A DNA stretch of 64,000 bases from contig ARYC01018574.1 in assembly GCA_000711775.1 (NCBI GenBank), forward strand, positions 1 through 64,000. The letters are read 5' to 3'. Under the pieces are notes generated by a model. It was not told the origin of the DNA and ran no database searches. It saw only the letters and a program-made list of their open reading frames with translations. This document shows, piece by piece, positions 1 to 12,209 of this stretch. The DNA comes from Oxytricha trifallax (taxonomy: Eukaryota; Ciliophora; Spirotrichea; Sporadotrichida; Oxytrichidae). Positions within the stretch are counted from its first letter, which is position 1, and every line of letters begins with the position of its first letter. The position numbers were made by a program, and so were the translations under genes.

Positions 1-59
1 TATAACAGCAAGCGCTTGTGGGTGAGTCGACTGCTATCTTAGTTATTAAGTGAGGATGC

Positions 60-2094
60 AGTAATTATATCAATTGATGAAAGTAATTTCAGATCCGACT
101 ACTTGCCTCCTAAATAGTGGGCATTAAATCAAAAAAGCATTCTTGGCAAGAGGAAGAATGATGAGTGTAAATTCATTGCAAGTTAAAAGTATAGTAAAGT
201 CATCGCGGGCGATTAGGAGCTGCAGTATGGAGAGATGCTACTTGGCAAGCAGCAGAATCATGAATATTTCTAGTAATCACCAAATGAAATGAATGCAGTT
301 CCATTCATAAGAGCAAGCAATTTGCCTGCTTAAAATACTTCTAAAGGCATTAATATTTAAGCTACTGCTAAGGATTAGTAATCACCCAAAAATCATTCAC
401 TATTGCAGAGCAGAGCAAAGTCGATTTCAAAACCCCACTCTAGTAATAGTAGTTTGACTAAATTTGCAAAGCAATCTAATTTCAATAAATCAGCGAAATC
501 ATCAAGCAGCTCAAAAGTAAGCGATTCGATTGTAATTTTGATTGAATGATTTATAGAAGCAAGTAATTTTGCAAACTCCACCTCGCTAGTATCTGAAAGC
601 AAAGCAGAAGCAGAATGAAAATTTATCTCCTTCGAAGTTAGACAGTCCTCAAAACTAATCGAGTACTTTGAAGAAATTCAGAAATTTGAAGTTGCAGAGC
701 ACTGCAAAGAAAGTCACTTCAGATGATGAATAAATAAAAAGAATTCATTCTGGGCTCACGCCATTGATTGACAAAGTTTAAAAATTAAGATTGCAATCGA
801 CTTTGAAAAAATCAAGCAGTTCATTGACAGGCTAGAGAAAGAGAGAAGTAAATCAACTGACTCCAAGAAAACTATCATTGTCTGTTTTGAGCAGCTCGAA
901 TATAGATGAGAGTAAGTATACAAGTTTCAATTTGGAAGTTGTGGAAGATGCAATAGGATGGTATATTGTCGAAGAGATCTGTGATCGGTTGAGTCAACCT
1001 ATACTTTCAGTATTAGTATGAATCACTACTCAACTCTGTTGCTCATTAGAATGAAGGAGACGTGAGTCATTAGATGAATTCTTGGAATAATGCAATAACT
1101 TAAACTATTCAAAAGAAGATACCCTGAAGATATCTCTTGGATTGCATGGTTCCACTCTAAGGTTGTATGATTCCACCCCAAGGTTGTATGGTTCCAGATT
1201 GCATGAATCCATGTTTTATGGATCCAAGTTGTATGAGTCCAAGTTGTATGGACCCGCTCGCATATTGCATAGCTCCATATTTAGGTTTTATAAATCCAAC
1301 TATTGCAAACTGAGTATGACTCTATCCAACCAATCTTATAATAAGCAGACTTCCATCCAACTTCTCATTTGGCAGTTGAACTATTGTTGCCAAAGCTAAT
1401 CAACTTTACTTATAGATGACATTTCTCAAACTCATAGTCAACTCGAAGAATCCAAGGAGTATGATAAACCTCACTCAATGATGAGAGATTAATAGAAGCT
1501 AGACCTCACTTATAAGCAAATCTCTTAGCATCGACAGGAGATGCTATCCAATTTAGGCGATTATGGATAGAAAGCAAGGCAGTTGTCGATTGCAAAGCAA
1601 ACTGTGAAAAGATAGTAATATTCAATGAGTTTGATAGCTGCGATCGCAGTTGACAGAGTGGTCTCCACTTAAATAATTGAGGGAGGTTTTGATTCAGTGC
1701 TGTGTGAGAACTTTATATATCAGACGCTGAGAAGTATAAGAACTGACAAAGATTTGTGCAATAAGAAGGTGGTGCTCTTGATGGATAATTCTATCATACA
1801 CAAATATTCAGAAATGCTTGCGACTGCTCGTCGCTTCAAAGTCAACGTTCTTTTCAATGCAGAATACTTACCCTGGCTCAACCCAATCGAATAGTTGTTT
1901 GCGCACATTAAGAAGAACCTCAAACAGCAGAACATTAATAGCAAGTAAGCATATTGTGATTTAAAATTTATAGAGTGCAGCTGGTCAAGCGCATCCAAGA
2001 GATTATCAAGAATATGAGTGAAGATGATGTTAGAGGACTCTGGGCATTCAGCATAAAAAAGTGGATACATACTATGAGGTATGGCTTTGTTTGA
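60..2094 (+). pseudogene. Broken Tc1/mariner-like DDE transposase region
   Basis: Read with TAA/TAG as glutamine, the start of the window encodes a first DDE motif (ISIDESNF near 72-98). The region 1620-2094 encodes the rest of a transposase: a second aspartate block (VVLLMDNSIIHK, about 1770-1805), a third block with the usual LNPIE ending (about 1875-1890), and a C-terminal helix-rich tail ending at TGA 2094 after one frameshift near 1975. In the DDE_3 family the first two aspartates are about 90 residues apart; here they are about 570 codons apart. The gap is filled with serine-rich sequence, several in-frame TGAs and a tandem repeat. I infer a decayed transposase that received an insertion, or two partial copies side by side. 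It is not close to the TBE transposases lower in the window. The 5' end lies outside the window. Confidence 0.5.
1140..1300 (+). repeat. Degenerate 15-bp tandem repeat (LYGSK-type pentapeptides)
   Basis: About nine imperfect 15-bp units with core TTGTATGGNTCCAAG follow one another. In one frame they read as pentapeptides such as LYGSR, LHESM, FYGSK and LYESK. The repeat lies inside the long stretch separating the two halves of the transposase-like region. Confidence 0.6.
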
Positions 2095-2165
2095 GATTCT
2101 ACTCAAAACTTAGAATTGCACCTCAAAATTAAAATTCTATAAGTGCATATAATTCATGCATCATC

Positions 2166-2218
2166 TATACAACTGCAACTACTATTACTGCTGCTATTAC
2201 TACTGCTACTACTACTGT
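2166..2218. repeat. ACT/CTG trinucleotide microsatellite
   Basis: An interrupted run of ACT, ATT and GCT triplets in otherwise AT-rich DNA just downstream of the transposase-like region. No coding context is apparent. Confidence 0.75.
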
Positions 2219-2639
2219 CCTTAAAATTAATGCATAAATTTATTGGGATCCCTCGAATTCGCAGTTTCAAAAGTCTTCTCAGATATATATGAATTCTTGA
2301 CAAGTATCATCCAATTCTACATGACTACACTCTGAATTGAAATTTTCTATCACCCCAAAGTGAAATCCAGAGGAGTTGAGCAACTTTGGCTATAGTTCTA
2401 CTAAACTCGCTTTAAATACAACTTTTCCAAGAATTGCATAATTATGCGAGAGAGGAGATAAACTAAGCATCAGACTTTTCGAATTCTTGAGAATGCAGTG
2501 ATAATCTAGCAAATTTCCAACTTCTGCTCAATTGTTTTGATCAGCATCCTTTTATAGACAGTTCTGAAATCAAGAACTCTAAAACCTCGCAATTTTTGAC
2601 AGCAAAGACCAATATCAGAGATTTTCAAGATTTTTGACC

Positions 2640-3040
2640 TCTCTGCTCAAAATGGGATTTTGGTCACCATAATTTTGCAAAAAGAGACTAAAAATGCAAA
2701 ATTCATTCTAATGGCCTTGATTTTTCAAAAATTTGACCAACCTTCCCTAAAATGGTCTTTGCAACAACAAATCTCAATTTTGACCACTAATTTTAACAAT
2801 TTGGCTGTATCAATGCATTTTGACCACTTTGTGACCATTCTACAAATATATGACAGACATAAATAAAGGCATATCAATCTTAGTCAAAAACAGGATATTT
2901 GGCCATTTTAGCAATAAATCTCCACTTTGGTCATTTAAGAGAATATACTCAGAACAAATGTCGAATTTGACAAAAAATGTATGTAATAATGACCACTTTG
3001 TAATAAAAACTAGCAATTTGACCAATTTTCGCAAATAAGA
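2640..3040. repeat. Region with scattered TTTGACCA motifs in both orientations
   Basis: The words TTTGACCA, TTTTGACCAC and their reverse complements recur at least eight times, at uneven spacing. Overlapping short frames on both strands come from this motif and are probably not genes. No fixed period can be set by eye. Confidence 0.3.
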
Positions 3041-4560
3041 CTAACCACACATTATATCAGCAGTAAATAATAATATAATTAGTTTTGTATTTTAATTTTC
3101 ACAATTCCCCGATTCGAATGTATTTTATCAATAATGTTTTTATAAATGGATTTTTAAATGATTTTTTTTAAAAAATGATTCCGCGCATTGTCAATTTATT
3201 TTTTCTTATTGTGAAGATTCCCTTAAATTCATTATTTTCTTTTCTCTTTATTATAGGTATACTTTTTACTTGTTCCATCTGCATAATATGGATTAAATTT
3301 TGGCTTATAATAATATGAAAGATAATATTATAATTTATACAATAAAATTAATGTCTCAAATATTTATTTTATACTGTTTATGCTTTATGCATTCTATTCT
3401 GATCACTTTGCTAATCAGTTTACCTCATTAAATTGTAAGGAAGAACTTGCTTAATTTTAAAACAAAGCTTTAATTTTCAGGATAATTTTTAGTTTAAGGC
3501 TTCAATAATTAATCATATTATATAAATTAACTGAAGTAATATATTAATTATTTAATTGTATTTTATACATGTAACAATTATTTATTTATCTGTCGTGTAT
3601 ATTTAATTAATTGCTTAGTATTTGTAAGATAGTTTTTATTATTGATAATAACTTAAAATAATATGTTAATTTTGTAATTGAAGTTTATTGCAGCTGCATC
3701 ATCCTCAGTAGCTAAACTTTTAATTTCTTTTTACTGATTTAACGAAAATTAATAATAAACTTTAATTTTTTTATGAGAATCTTTTAAAGTTTAATTATTC
3801 TGTTTCACTCAATATCACATGTGAGATATAAACTAAAAATAGTAGGAGTCTATTCTTAACTTATTTAATGGCATTACTTTATTTTAATGTTTAGTATATG
3901 TATAAAAGATTGTGAAAATTGGTTCATTAGAAATTGAAAATACATTTACTTCATTGATGTTAAATATTTTATTGATGATGATTGATGATTATAAGCAAAT
4001 TAAAGAAGACCTTATATTATGGGCGATATTCAAATAAATTATTGATATGAATTTCAATATTTTATTTTAACAAAATGTGATTAAATAACTTGTCTCACTA
4101 ATCTGATTAAAGCTTTTTAATATGTATGTTTATATATATATTTATATTCATGTTTCTTGGTTCTCGGCTATCAACTATTTGTTATAATTCCTTGTCTCCT
4201 CTGAAATAATCATCATCTTATTAAAAATGCTCTTTTTCATTGTCTTGAAGCTGAAGTGCTTGCTGCTTATTTTATATCAGTAGACGAAGAATGTGTTAAA
4301 AACATTTAAATTTGAGTTCCATTTAATAGGTATCTGTTTATTGGGAGATCAAGACTGTTTTAGGTTTCTTTTAGACATCATCTCTGCTCTTCTCCTTTTA
4401 ATATCTTGTTTTAGGTTTGAAAGATAACTTGTCGTTATCAATAGAGAGATTCTAAAGGAATCATGGGTGGGAATTGTTTAAGTCTGGCATTATGTACATT
4501 TGCCATTATTTTCTTTCTTGGAAACCAATCTAGACATTAGCTTATTTTGACTTTCAGTTT
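3041..4560. other. AT-rich intergenic DNA, nothing recognised
   Basis: Very AT-rich, with frequent TGA in all frames and no recognisable protein or RNA feature. Confidence 0.6.
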
Positions 4561-5420
4561 TATAATATAAATGACAGTAAGAGAGGAATGGGGGCAGCTT
4601 AAGGGATCACTCAATTCAGCTGGAGATATCTCAGTAAAAGTGAAATGTTCGATATCAAACATTTACTCAGGTAGCCGAGATAAAACAGCATCAAGGATTT
4701 ATAAAAAGATCCCTCGCCATATTACCTAAATTCCTTTTTGCATACCATTCTTAGCTGCATTATAGTTGATATTTTAGTAAGCAGGGTTCTTCTAAGGCTG
4801 AGGCCATTCCTTTGAAGAAAAGCACTCTTTCATCTATCCAATATAGAAGGTGTTTGGATTGAATCTCTACTGGTCGATTAGATATTGATATAGTTCCAAA
4901 GATTAACTATGAAGAGACACTATATTCCTGATCCAATCTGAAGAATACTCTAACTTCGCCCCATTTCTCTTGCACTTCAGATCTTCAATTTGACTTCATC
5001 GCACCAAAGGCAACAGGCTTAAATGCTAAGAGAGTCTAAGTAGATCAATCTTAGTGTATTTCAAAGTTTCTGTCTTCTGTCATTATTACTTAGCAGATCT
5101 ATGCTTCTTTATTAGAAGTATCAACACTAATTAAATTTGCAAATCTTAATCCTCTGATTCTCAATGATCTAAGGGTCACATGACCTACACAAACCATAAT
5201 TTTAAAACTGCCCATAAATATTCAAGTTTTTTTCATCTCGCTAAAGACGGTCTCATAATTGTTGGTTTATCCAGAGCTTCTGTGCTCTATGAAGACCGTG
5301 TAGAAAACTTTTGTCTAATCGTGTTAAATTAAATTTCAAATATTCCTATGCCTCAGCTTTATTCTTTACATACTCTGTTGCTTGTTATCTGTTTGGTCCT
5401 GAAAACAAGAGATTTTCAAT
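4500..5420 (-). pseudogene. Coding-like island, function unknown
   Basis: This island is clearly richer in G+C than its flanks. On the minus strand a ciliate-code frame between about 5260 and 4690 reads with protein-like composition (for example KPVAFGAMKS and EKWGEVRVFFRLDQEY) but has three TGAs. A neighbouring frame continues at about 5410-5260 (YLFGP and a lysine/glutamate-rich stretch). The spacing of TGAs is not much better than chance, so only composition and residue usage support it. I recognise no family. It could be a decayed germline-limited gene or a macronuclear-destined segment split by frameshifts. Confidence 0.25.
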
Positions 5421-5935
5421 AGAAGTTTAAGTTCAAGCTTTACTCACTTTTGCAATACTTGGGAAAAATTTCAATTATTTTATAATTTAGCATGCTTGTA
5501 TTTATATTAATATTAGAAAATAAGTCCAGAGAATTCATTTAAATAATCATTTTATTTATTATCATTTCCATTTCTTTATAAGTAAATGATAATATATTTT
5601 ATAAATATTTAAAGTATATTTTTGGTTGATAATATAATAAAATGCAAATATTTATCCTACTTTCTGGTTTTCAAAGTCATTATAATAACTAAATAGAGAT
5701 ATGATTTGTTAAATCATATTAATATGAATAAATTAAAAATAGAAAAAAAAGATGCGAATTATATGACAAAATTTATGATTATTTGATTAAAGTTTAATTT
5801 ATAGTTAATTAAATAAAATTCAATTAAGTATAGTAAATACTTTAATATGTAAAATAGTTAGTTAGTTAATCACTTAGGTAAGTCTGAAAAATAAAATAAA
5901 AAACTTTTGGAAACTTATAGCGTGTGAAATCAAAG
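5421..5935. other. AT-rich spacer
   Basis: Low-complexity AT-rich sequence with no recognisable feature. Confidence 0.5.
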
Positions 5936-5939
5936 TAAT

Positions 5940-6590
5940 TCCTTACTTCTCCTGATGCTCCTCTTCTCTAGTGCACTTTGATTCTTCTGGTTCTTCCTCC
6001 TTCCCCTTTGAGCTCTCCTCCTCTTTACTTCCCGTCTCTGAAGGTTACATCTAGTGATTTCTTTAATTCCCGGTTCTTGAACACTAGCTTTGATCATCTC
6101 CTGTACCTCCTTAGTGTCCTTCTTCCCCTAGGAATTTTGCCTCTAGTGTTGAATCTTTGACCCGTCATTTGCTAGGTACCATTCTGCTTTTGCCAGGTCC
6201 TCATCTACATCGCTGAACTCTCCTCCTTACCTATTATCTTCTCTCTCTAGTTCAAATTGTGCTGCGTTCTTCAGAACTAGATCGTCCCATACATCGATTT
6301 GTGAGTGCTAGTTCATCATCACCTTATCTAGATCTTTGTCCACGAATTGCCAAAGTGCGTGGGATTCGTTTCTGGTATTCCTCATTCCATCCTAGAGTTT
6401 CTTGGTCCTGCTTCTATCTCTATGGTTAAATCTTATCTCATTCACCTTTTCCCAGAACTTTCTCTTTTCTTGCTTATCGCCTCTTCTGTTGGTATCCCAG
6501 TTCTAGTTGCCGCTACTCTTTTGATGGTGGTGATCTCTGAATCTTTAGTAGTTCATTTATCTTTTTTTTTTCCTTTAATTATTATTAATT
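5940..6590 (-). pseudogene. Fragment of the Ulp1-like gene family
   Basis: Minus-strand ciliate-code translation resembles two parts of the gene at 12666-14977. FWEKVNEIRFNHRDR (about 6450-6410) matches FWQKVKEVRYLHRDR in its first block. RNESHALWQFV and SQIDVWDDLVL (about 6370-6270) match RNESIWQVV and SQIDNWDDLLL near its C-terminus. The peptidase core between them is absent here. The C-terminal part runs on as a lysine/arginine/glutamate-rich tail to about 5940. The gene stops just before an AT-rich stretch, and a LINE is inserted immediately upstream on the minus strand. I read it as an internally deleted, truncated paralogue. Confidence 0.6.
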
Positions 6591-6594
6591 CTGA

Positions 6595-6617
6595 TTAATT
6601 CTCTCTAATTAATTAAT
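6595..6617. repeat. Left 23-bp target-site duplication of LINE 1
   Basis: The 23-bp word beginning TTAATTCTCTCTAATT is repeated exactly at 9926-9948 in the same orientation and brackets the LINE. Long exact direct repeats are typical of target-primed reverse transcription. Confidence 0.85.
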
Positions 6618-6639
6618 TGATTTTAATTACTTTTTTTTC

Positions 6640-9580
6640 TTGATTTCACTTGCTTTAATTTCCTCAATTTTCAAATTATCCTTTGAATTGGATATTTAGC
6701 CCATCTCAGTTATCCTAATTATTTTGTAAATCGAGCTGAATCTTTGTCTTCTTGATGTAAGTTACCCTGAAAAGTTTCCTAACTTTCTGATTATACTCTT
6801 GAAGCTCAAGATTTCTGAATATTTGTTCGAGCCATATCATTTTAGATAGTATTTCAATCTGAGTCTTCTCGTTCATGTCCACTAATTTGGTTTCTTTGAT
6901 TATGTTTGAGAATCTTTTAGGATCCCCTGCTTAATTTATTAAGTTACAGTTTCTCATATGATTTCTGTCCAAAAAGGTTTTATGTACATTGCAATAGTGA
7001 CTTATTCCGTAGCTCACTGTAGTTCTACCTTGACTTACTGCCGTCATTGTGTCCATAACATTTCTTGTGATGAATATCTTTTTGTTTTTTGTAGTTTATT
7101 GATGTTTTGCTAAACTTGTCTTTTGCCACTATTCACAACCCAATATTCTCCTAAGTTGTGTATAAGTTTTTTTAAACTAACTCCTTTATGATATCAGTTG
7201 TATTACTCTCTTTGGGCTAAGTTACGTTCCTTAATAATCTATTGGGTATATCTCTGGGCGTCTTGGATGCAAGTCTTTTCAATTAATTTTCCATTTTTTC
7301 TATTTCTTCTATCTTCAGGTATTTGGCTGCTATTAAGGGTGTATTTGTAAATCATCAGAGACCTTATTTATGCTAAATTATTGTATCGCAAATCGTGGGG
7401 GTGTTGGATTTTCCAAGTCTTTAGTAAAGTTCAGTTTACTTTTTAGTTCATTCCACGTTCCTTTGAGTTGCTGTTGAGTGTTCAATGATATGTTCATACC
7501 CAGATACTTAGCCTCCTGTACTTTCTTTATCCCTTCTATTTCTGTTAATTGTTCAAATTACTTTGAGTCGCTTAAGAACACTGTCTTCTTTGTATTGAGT
7601 TTCAGGTCGTGAGTCTTTTTTATCTCTTTAATGCTACTCAGAATTCTCTTGAACTGTTGCTGGTCATTAATGTTGATGAGTATGTCATCCGCAAATGCTA
7701 TAAGTTTACCTTACTTTATCAATAAGAATAGATAATGTTATGAGTAAAGTGCATCCTGCAGGAAAATGTTGAACAGCATAGGGGAAATTCTGCTTCCTTG
7801 CGTTACTCCATTCTGTGCATATATATTCCCCTTCGTATTTAATTCTGCTGTTCGAGTGTAACTCCTCTATTAATTAAGTAGCTTTTTTGTCACTATTTGT
7901 CTTGCCCTGTCTCTCAGGATCCACAGTAGTTTGTCTTTCCAGACTGAGTCAAAGGCTTTTTAAATACTACTAATAAATAAGCTTCTCTCTGTTTACTTTT
8001 TCTTCTGGAGCTCTTGATGTGTTCTAGTAATCTAATAAGATTTAAATGAGTACTCTTGTTTTCTTTGAACCCACTTTGATAATTACCGGTTTTTAGCAGT
8101 TCACTATTCTCGTCTTGTAATTTGTTCAAAATTACTTTTTCAATTATCTTGCTGATATGAGAGTTCACCACTATTTGCCTGGTATTATTCATTTCAGGTA
8201 ATGAATCCCCAAAGTTTTTGCTCAAAAGGATCAGTCTCCCTTCTTTGAGATATTAAGGAATAGACCCTGAGTTTAGCCATTTTGTAATCTTTTGACTAAC
8301 TATTTTTCTGATTTTTTTCTGATTTAATTAGCATCTTCCGATCAAATCCATCTGGTCCTATGACTTTTTTAAAATTGCATTCTCTCATGCTACTCTCCGC
8401 TTATTCTATAATGCAAAATTTATCATCTCTTTCCTCACACTTCATTGCTTGGTCTCCTCGCCGGTTGTTTTTTAGTGTGAGTCTCTTTAGTCTTTGTACA
8501 GTTGGTTGTAAAATCTCATGACCTATTCCTGAGTTTCTTCTCCCAAGTTGACTCTCTCTCCACTTATTGTCAGTCCCTTTATTGGTTCTGATCGTTTATT
8601 GCTTTTAGTAAGTCTTTTCACCATGTAGAAGAAACTTTTAACATCTTTTCTTTCTAGACAATATTCCATGTCTCTAATTGCTTCGTTCCAGTAGGACTTC
8701 GTTTCACTGAATTAATTGTTTTAATTTTGTCCATTGCCCTTTAAAACCCAATCGGGGGGTTGATTATACCAATTTTTTGTCTTACTGTGCTTCTCTAGCT
8801 TTTCTTCAAAGCATTTTTGTATTGGATTATCGAGGTCCTCCTCCGAGAGCTCTCTCAATTCATTTATATAGGTTCTTCAGCATTATTTCCTTATATCTGA
8901 TAATCTGTAGTTTTTTCTCCTTATCTGATAGTTTGAAGTCCCTCTCCTAATATTTTATCCTTTGTTTTGCTATAATTAGTTTTGTGATATGTTAATCTCA
9001 ACTGGTCGGTCTCCCAAGTAATTGTTTCCACGTTAGAGAATATTTAGTCTAATTGGTTCCCTTTATTGTGAGTTTCCACTCCTTGAGGAATGGATTCTTA
9101 GAGCCCCTCTTTATTTAGTCTCTTACTTAAGTCTTTAATATGGTAATTGAAATCTCCCATCACTATAATTCTCTAGTTCTTGCATTTCGACTTTAACGAT
9201 TTAATCATGTAGATTAGTCTGTTCTGTAATTCATTGACTTCCTCATTCCAATAAGGTGGGATGTATACTGTAAATATATAGAGGGGAAACCCTTCCATGT
9301 TCAAGATGTTCCAAGTCAAGAATTGTCTTAAAGTTTTCACCGTCTTCATAAAGAACCTGCCACCATTTAGCGCTAATACTCCGCCGTTCCTGGCTAATTA
9401 CGTTTTTGCTATGTTTTTGTTGTTGAATCCAATTATTCTTTACAGTCTTGTCTCTACTAGACCAATAAAATCTGGGTTCTTGCTTTCAAGTTCTCTCATC
9501 ATTTGGTCTTATTTAAGTTTGGAATTCCATCCCCGTACATTCTGCATGCAAATACTTAGTTCAAATGTCTTTGTCAGCAT
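6640..9580 (-). pseudogene. LINE 1 ORF2: endonuclease-reverse transcriptase (frameshifted)
   Basis: The N-terminal third is an APE-type endonuclease: QNVRGWNSKL near 9545, a metal-binding glutamate in GLVETRL, and MGDFNYH near 9155. After frameshifts near 8870 and 8500 the reverse transcriptase follows, with GPDGFD near 8360, GFKENKSTHLNLIRLLEHIK near 8065, a damaged palm motif near 7960, QGSRISPMLFNIFLQDAL near 7790 and the catalytic FADD at about 7700. A conserved tail (IEILSKMIWLE, about 6870) is shared with the two other LINEs. The ORF is broken by at least four frame changes. Orientation is 5' at 9580 and 3' near 6640. I am confident of the family but not of every breakpoint. Confidence 0.8.
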
Positions 9581-9911
9581 CTGCCTTTTTTTTACTTATT
9601 ACCTGTGTCCTGAGTTTGCTCCTTAGACTTTCTGAAAATTTTTCGTTTCTTCTAACCTAGCCCTCCACCTCTCTTAGTGGTTGTAAAAAATGGAGATGGC
9701 GGCCATTGTCCAGCGGGATTTTGAACTTGTCTAAGTTTTTTATATTATTGTGTTTGAATTATGTTATTGGGTATTTTTACGAATGATTTTGGACATTTTT
9801 TTTTGAATATTCAAAATATTTTATGATTGATTTCTGCTTATCCGAGCTATGCTCTCCACTTTCATTTGAGTATACTGGTTGCTTTCTTCTGGGCTGTGTC
9901 TTCTCTTCCAT
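9561..9911 (-). CDS. LINE 1 ORF1, small basic protein
   Basis: Starts at the first ATG of the element (9911) and runs 116 codons to TGA at 9561, reading TAA/TAG as glutamine. The product is lysine/arginine-rich with charged N- and C-termini. This fits an RNA-binding ORF1 protein by position and charge only; I see no zinc knuckle or RRM. Its end overlaps the ORF2 start codon at 9580 by about 20 bp in a different frame, which suggests coupled or reinitiated translation. Confidence 0.5.
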
Positions 9912-9925
9912 TTTGCCCGCCCTTT

Positions 9926-9948
9926 TTAATTCTCTCTAATTAATTAAT
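9926..9948. repeat. Right 23-bp target-site duplication of LINE 1
   Basis: Exact direct copy of 6595-6617, immediately beyond the 5' end of the minus-strand LINE. Confidence 0.85.
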
Positions 9949-10564
9949 ATGTAAAATACTACCTATATATTTAAGAAATGGGTGTTTTTACATAATATCT
10001 TTAAATCATTTGAAGTTGCTCTTTGTATAAACAAAAAAATAAAAGCCATCATAGTTACAAGTGGAATAAAGTCATTATTTTTTAACTTTATAAAATTTCC
10101 ATTTTTAATTCACTCTATTTATATATCATTATAATTAAAAGGTAATGATACATACCTTATCATGGTATAAATCAATTTTAGACTTTTACCAATGTTTATA
10201 TTTGTATATGAATTTATTAGTATATACTTAATCGACTTTAATTATATATTTTATCTGTTCTTTATGATTTCTCCCATACCAATGGCTATCACATTCATTA
10301 TTAGCTGTGCATACCTTGTCTATGGCTGGATTTAAGGTAATAATTATTTATCACAGTGTTTCCATATTCTTTTCATTTATTCTTTTCTTGCTTGTTGTTT
10401 TGTTCTTTATTGAATGCTTGGCTTCTAATTTTGTTTAATTATTATCTTTTTAGAAAAATTCATATTTATTAATTAAGTAAAATACATAAAAGGTGTAGGT
10501 TAAGAATTATTAATATAAGTTAACAGAGATATTTAAATAGATAGGCTTAATTATATATTTATTA
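9949..10564. other. AT-rich spacer
   Basis: No recognisable feature between the two LINEs. Confidence 0.5.
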
Positions 10565-12207
10565 ATAGTTATAAATCTGGAATTATATCCAGAAATAAAC
10601 AACACCAGACCCATTGTCATAAACTCACATTTAAGCAAAATTATTGAAAAGGTCATAGTAAACAAAATACAAGACCAGAAGAGCGAAATACTAACAACAG
10701 GTAACTTCTAGAATGGATTCAAAGAAAACAAAAGCACGCATATAAACTTGATAAGATTGTTGGAACACATCAAAATGACAAGGAGGAAGAGCAAATGTAG
10801 AGAAACTTACCTGTTCGTTGATCTTTAAAAAGCATATGATTCAGTCTGGAAAGACAAATTGATGAGCATTTTACAACAAAGAGTAAAAAACAGACTTTGA
10901 AGTCAAAGTGATTAGATTGATTGAGGAACTATACAAAACAACAGTATAACATATGAAGGAGAAAAAATAGATGCACAAAGAGGAGTAGCTCAAAGAAGCA
11001 GACTATCGCCTATGTTATTCAATATCTATCTACAAGACGCAATCTTCTCATAACCAGAATTGAAATCATTGATAAGATAAAGCAAACTGCTAGCTTTTGC
11101 AGATGACTTACTCATAAACGTAAAAAACAAGCAACAATTGGAGAGAGTAATTTAATGTTTTAGAGAGATTGAAAAATCTCACAATCTAAGACTTAACACA
11201 AAAAAAAATGTTTTTGACTGTTTCGAAAGAATTTGTGGGATTAAGTGAGGTTGAGGGAATTCAAAAAGTACAGGAAATCAAATACTTTGGCATGAACATT
11301 TGCCTTGACACTAAAACGTTACTAACAAACACATGGGAAGGAATGAAAAACAAACTAAGTTCTACCAAAATCTTATGAAATCAAACAACCCCACAATTTG
11401 TGATACTATAATGGTTGCCCAAATAAGATCTTTAGTCATTTACAAATACACACCTCTTGTGGCAACAAGATACATAAAAATAGAGGAAATTGATAAAATA
11501 GAGTTACAATTAAAAAGACTGGCTTTCAAAAAAACCCGAGAAACAATAACAACAAAATCTTAAGGAACGTCACTCAACTCAAAGAGAATGGGACAAGGGA
11601 AATTATTGAATAACTTGTTTTGAAAAACATGAATAAAGTAAACTTTAACTTGGACAAATTCATTATATCCAAGAAAGCTAAGGACGAAGTACACCAGAGC
11701 AAATAAGACTTTGGAAAGAAGAAAAACTGTTTATAACAAACAATGTGATGGATACAATGATGGCAATTGGCCAAGGACGGACGGTAGTCAGCTACTGTAT
11801 GAGGCATTATTGTAACATCCACAAAACTTTCGTAAACAACCTACATATGAAAAACTGCAACCTCATGAATGGGGGACCCTACTAGGTTTTCATATGTAGT
11901 GAGGAATCACAGACTAATTGACCTTGACAGCAAGACCTAAATAGAGTTTATAGCTAATATGATATGGCTAGACACCAGAATTAGAGGACTAGAGGCAAAT
12001 GGATACTACCAAAAAGTCAAGAAGTTATTCAAAATAACGAATGTCAAAAAACAACAAATAAGAACAGCTGAAATTGATACCCAACCCAAGCGAATGAAGA
12101 AGCTGAATATTCAAAATCATAAATGATATGCTTGGAGTATAAATGCAAAGAAATAGAGAATAATAATAAGAATTCTATAATTAATTTTAAATTAAAAAAA
12201 GAGAAAA
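10565..12207 (+). pseudogene. LINE 2: 5'-truncated reverse transcriptase
   Basis: The element begins inside the reverse transcriptase (NNTRPIVINSHLSKIIEKV at about 10600) and lacks the endonuclease and ORF1, the usual result of incomplete reverse transcription. In ciliate code it keeps GFKENKSTHINLIRLLEHIK, an intact palm motif FVDLQKAYDSVWKDKL near 10830, SRLSPMLFNIYLQDAIF near 11010 and FADDLL near 11097. Frame changes occur after about 10890 and 11200. The C-terminal region (to about 12120) has the block FIANMIWLDTRIRGLEANGY, shared with LINE 1 and LINE 3. The A-rich 3' end runs directly into the palindromic element at 12210. It lies opposite in orientation to LINE 1. Confidence 0.82.
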
Positions 12208-12209
12208 TA

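Larger units (their letters stand above)
6618..9925 (-). mobile_element. LINE 1: non-LTR retrotransposon, minus strand
   Basis: A complete-looking 3.3-kb insertion between 23-bp direct repeats. The 5' end is at 9925 (GC-rich start), followed by ORF1 (9911-9561) and ORF2 (from 9580). The 3' end is near 6618, where the minus strand carries a short A-rich tail. ORF2 has an apurinic-type endonuclease followed by a reverse transcriptase. Several TGAs and frameshifts make this copy inactive as written. Two relatives, at 10565-12207 and 60130-61200, share the RT C-terminal region. Confidence 0.88.

Noticed and set aside
2660-3038. Short ORFs on both strands around 2.7-3.0 kb as genes
   Set aside because: They are produced by the repeated TTTGACCA motif; no homology or start context.
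4571-5480. Plus-strand reading frame from ATG 4571
   Set aside because: Five TGAs at intervals expected by chance; the minus strand reads more like protein.
9297-9626. Plus-strand ORFs over LINE 1 (5978-6160, 6347-6598, 9297-9626)
   Set aside because: Opposite-strand shadows of LINE ORF2 and the Ulp1-like fragment.
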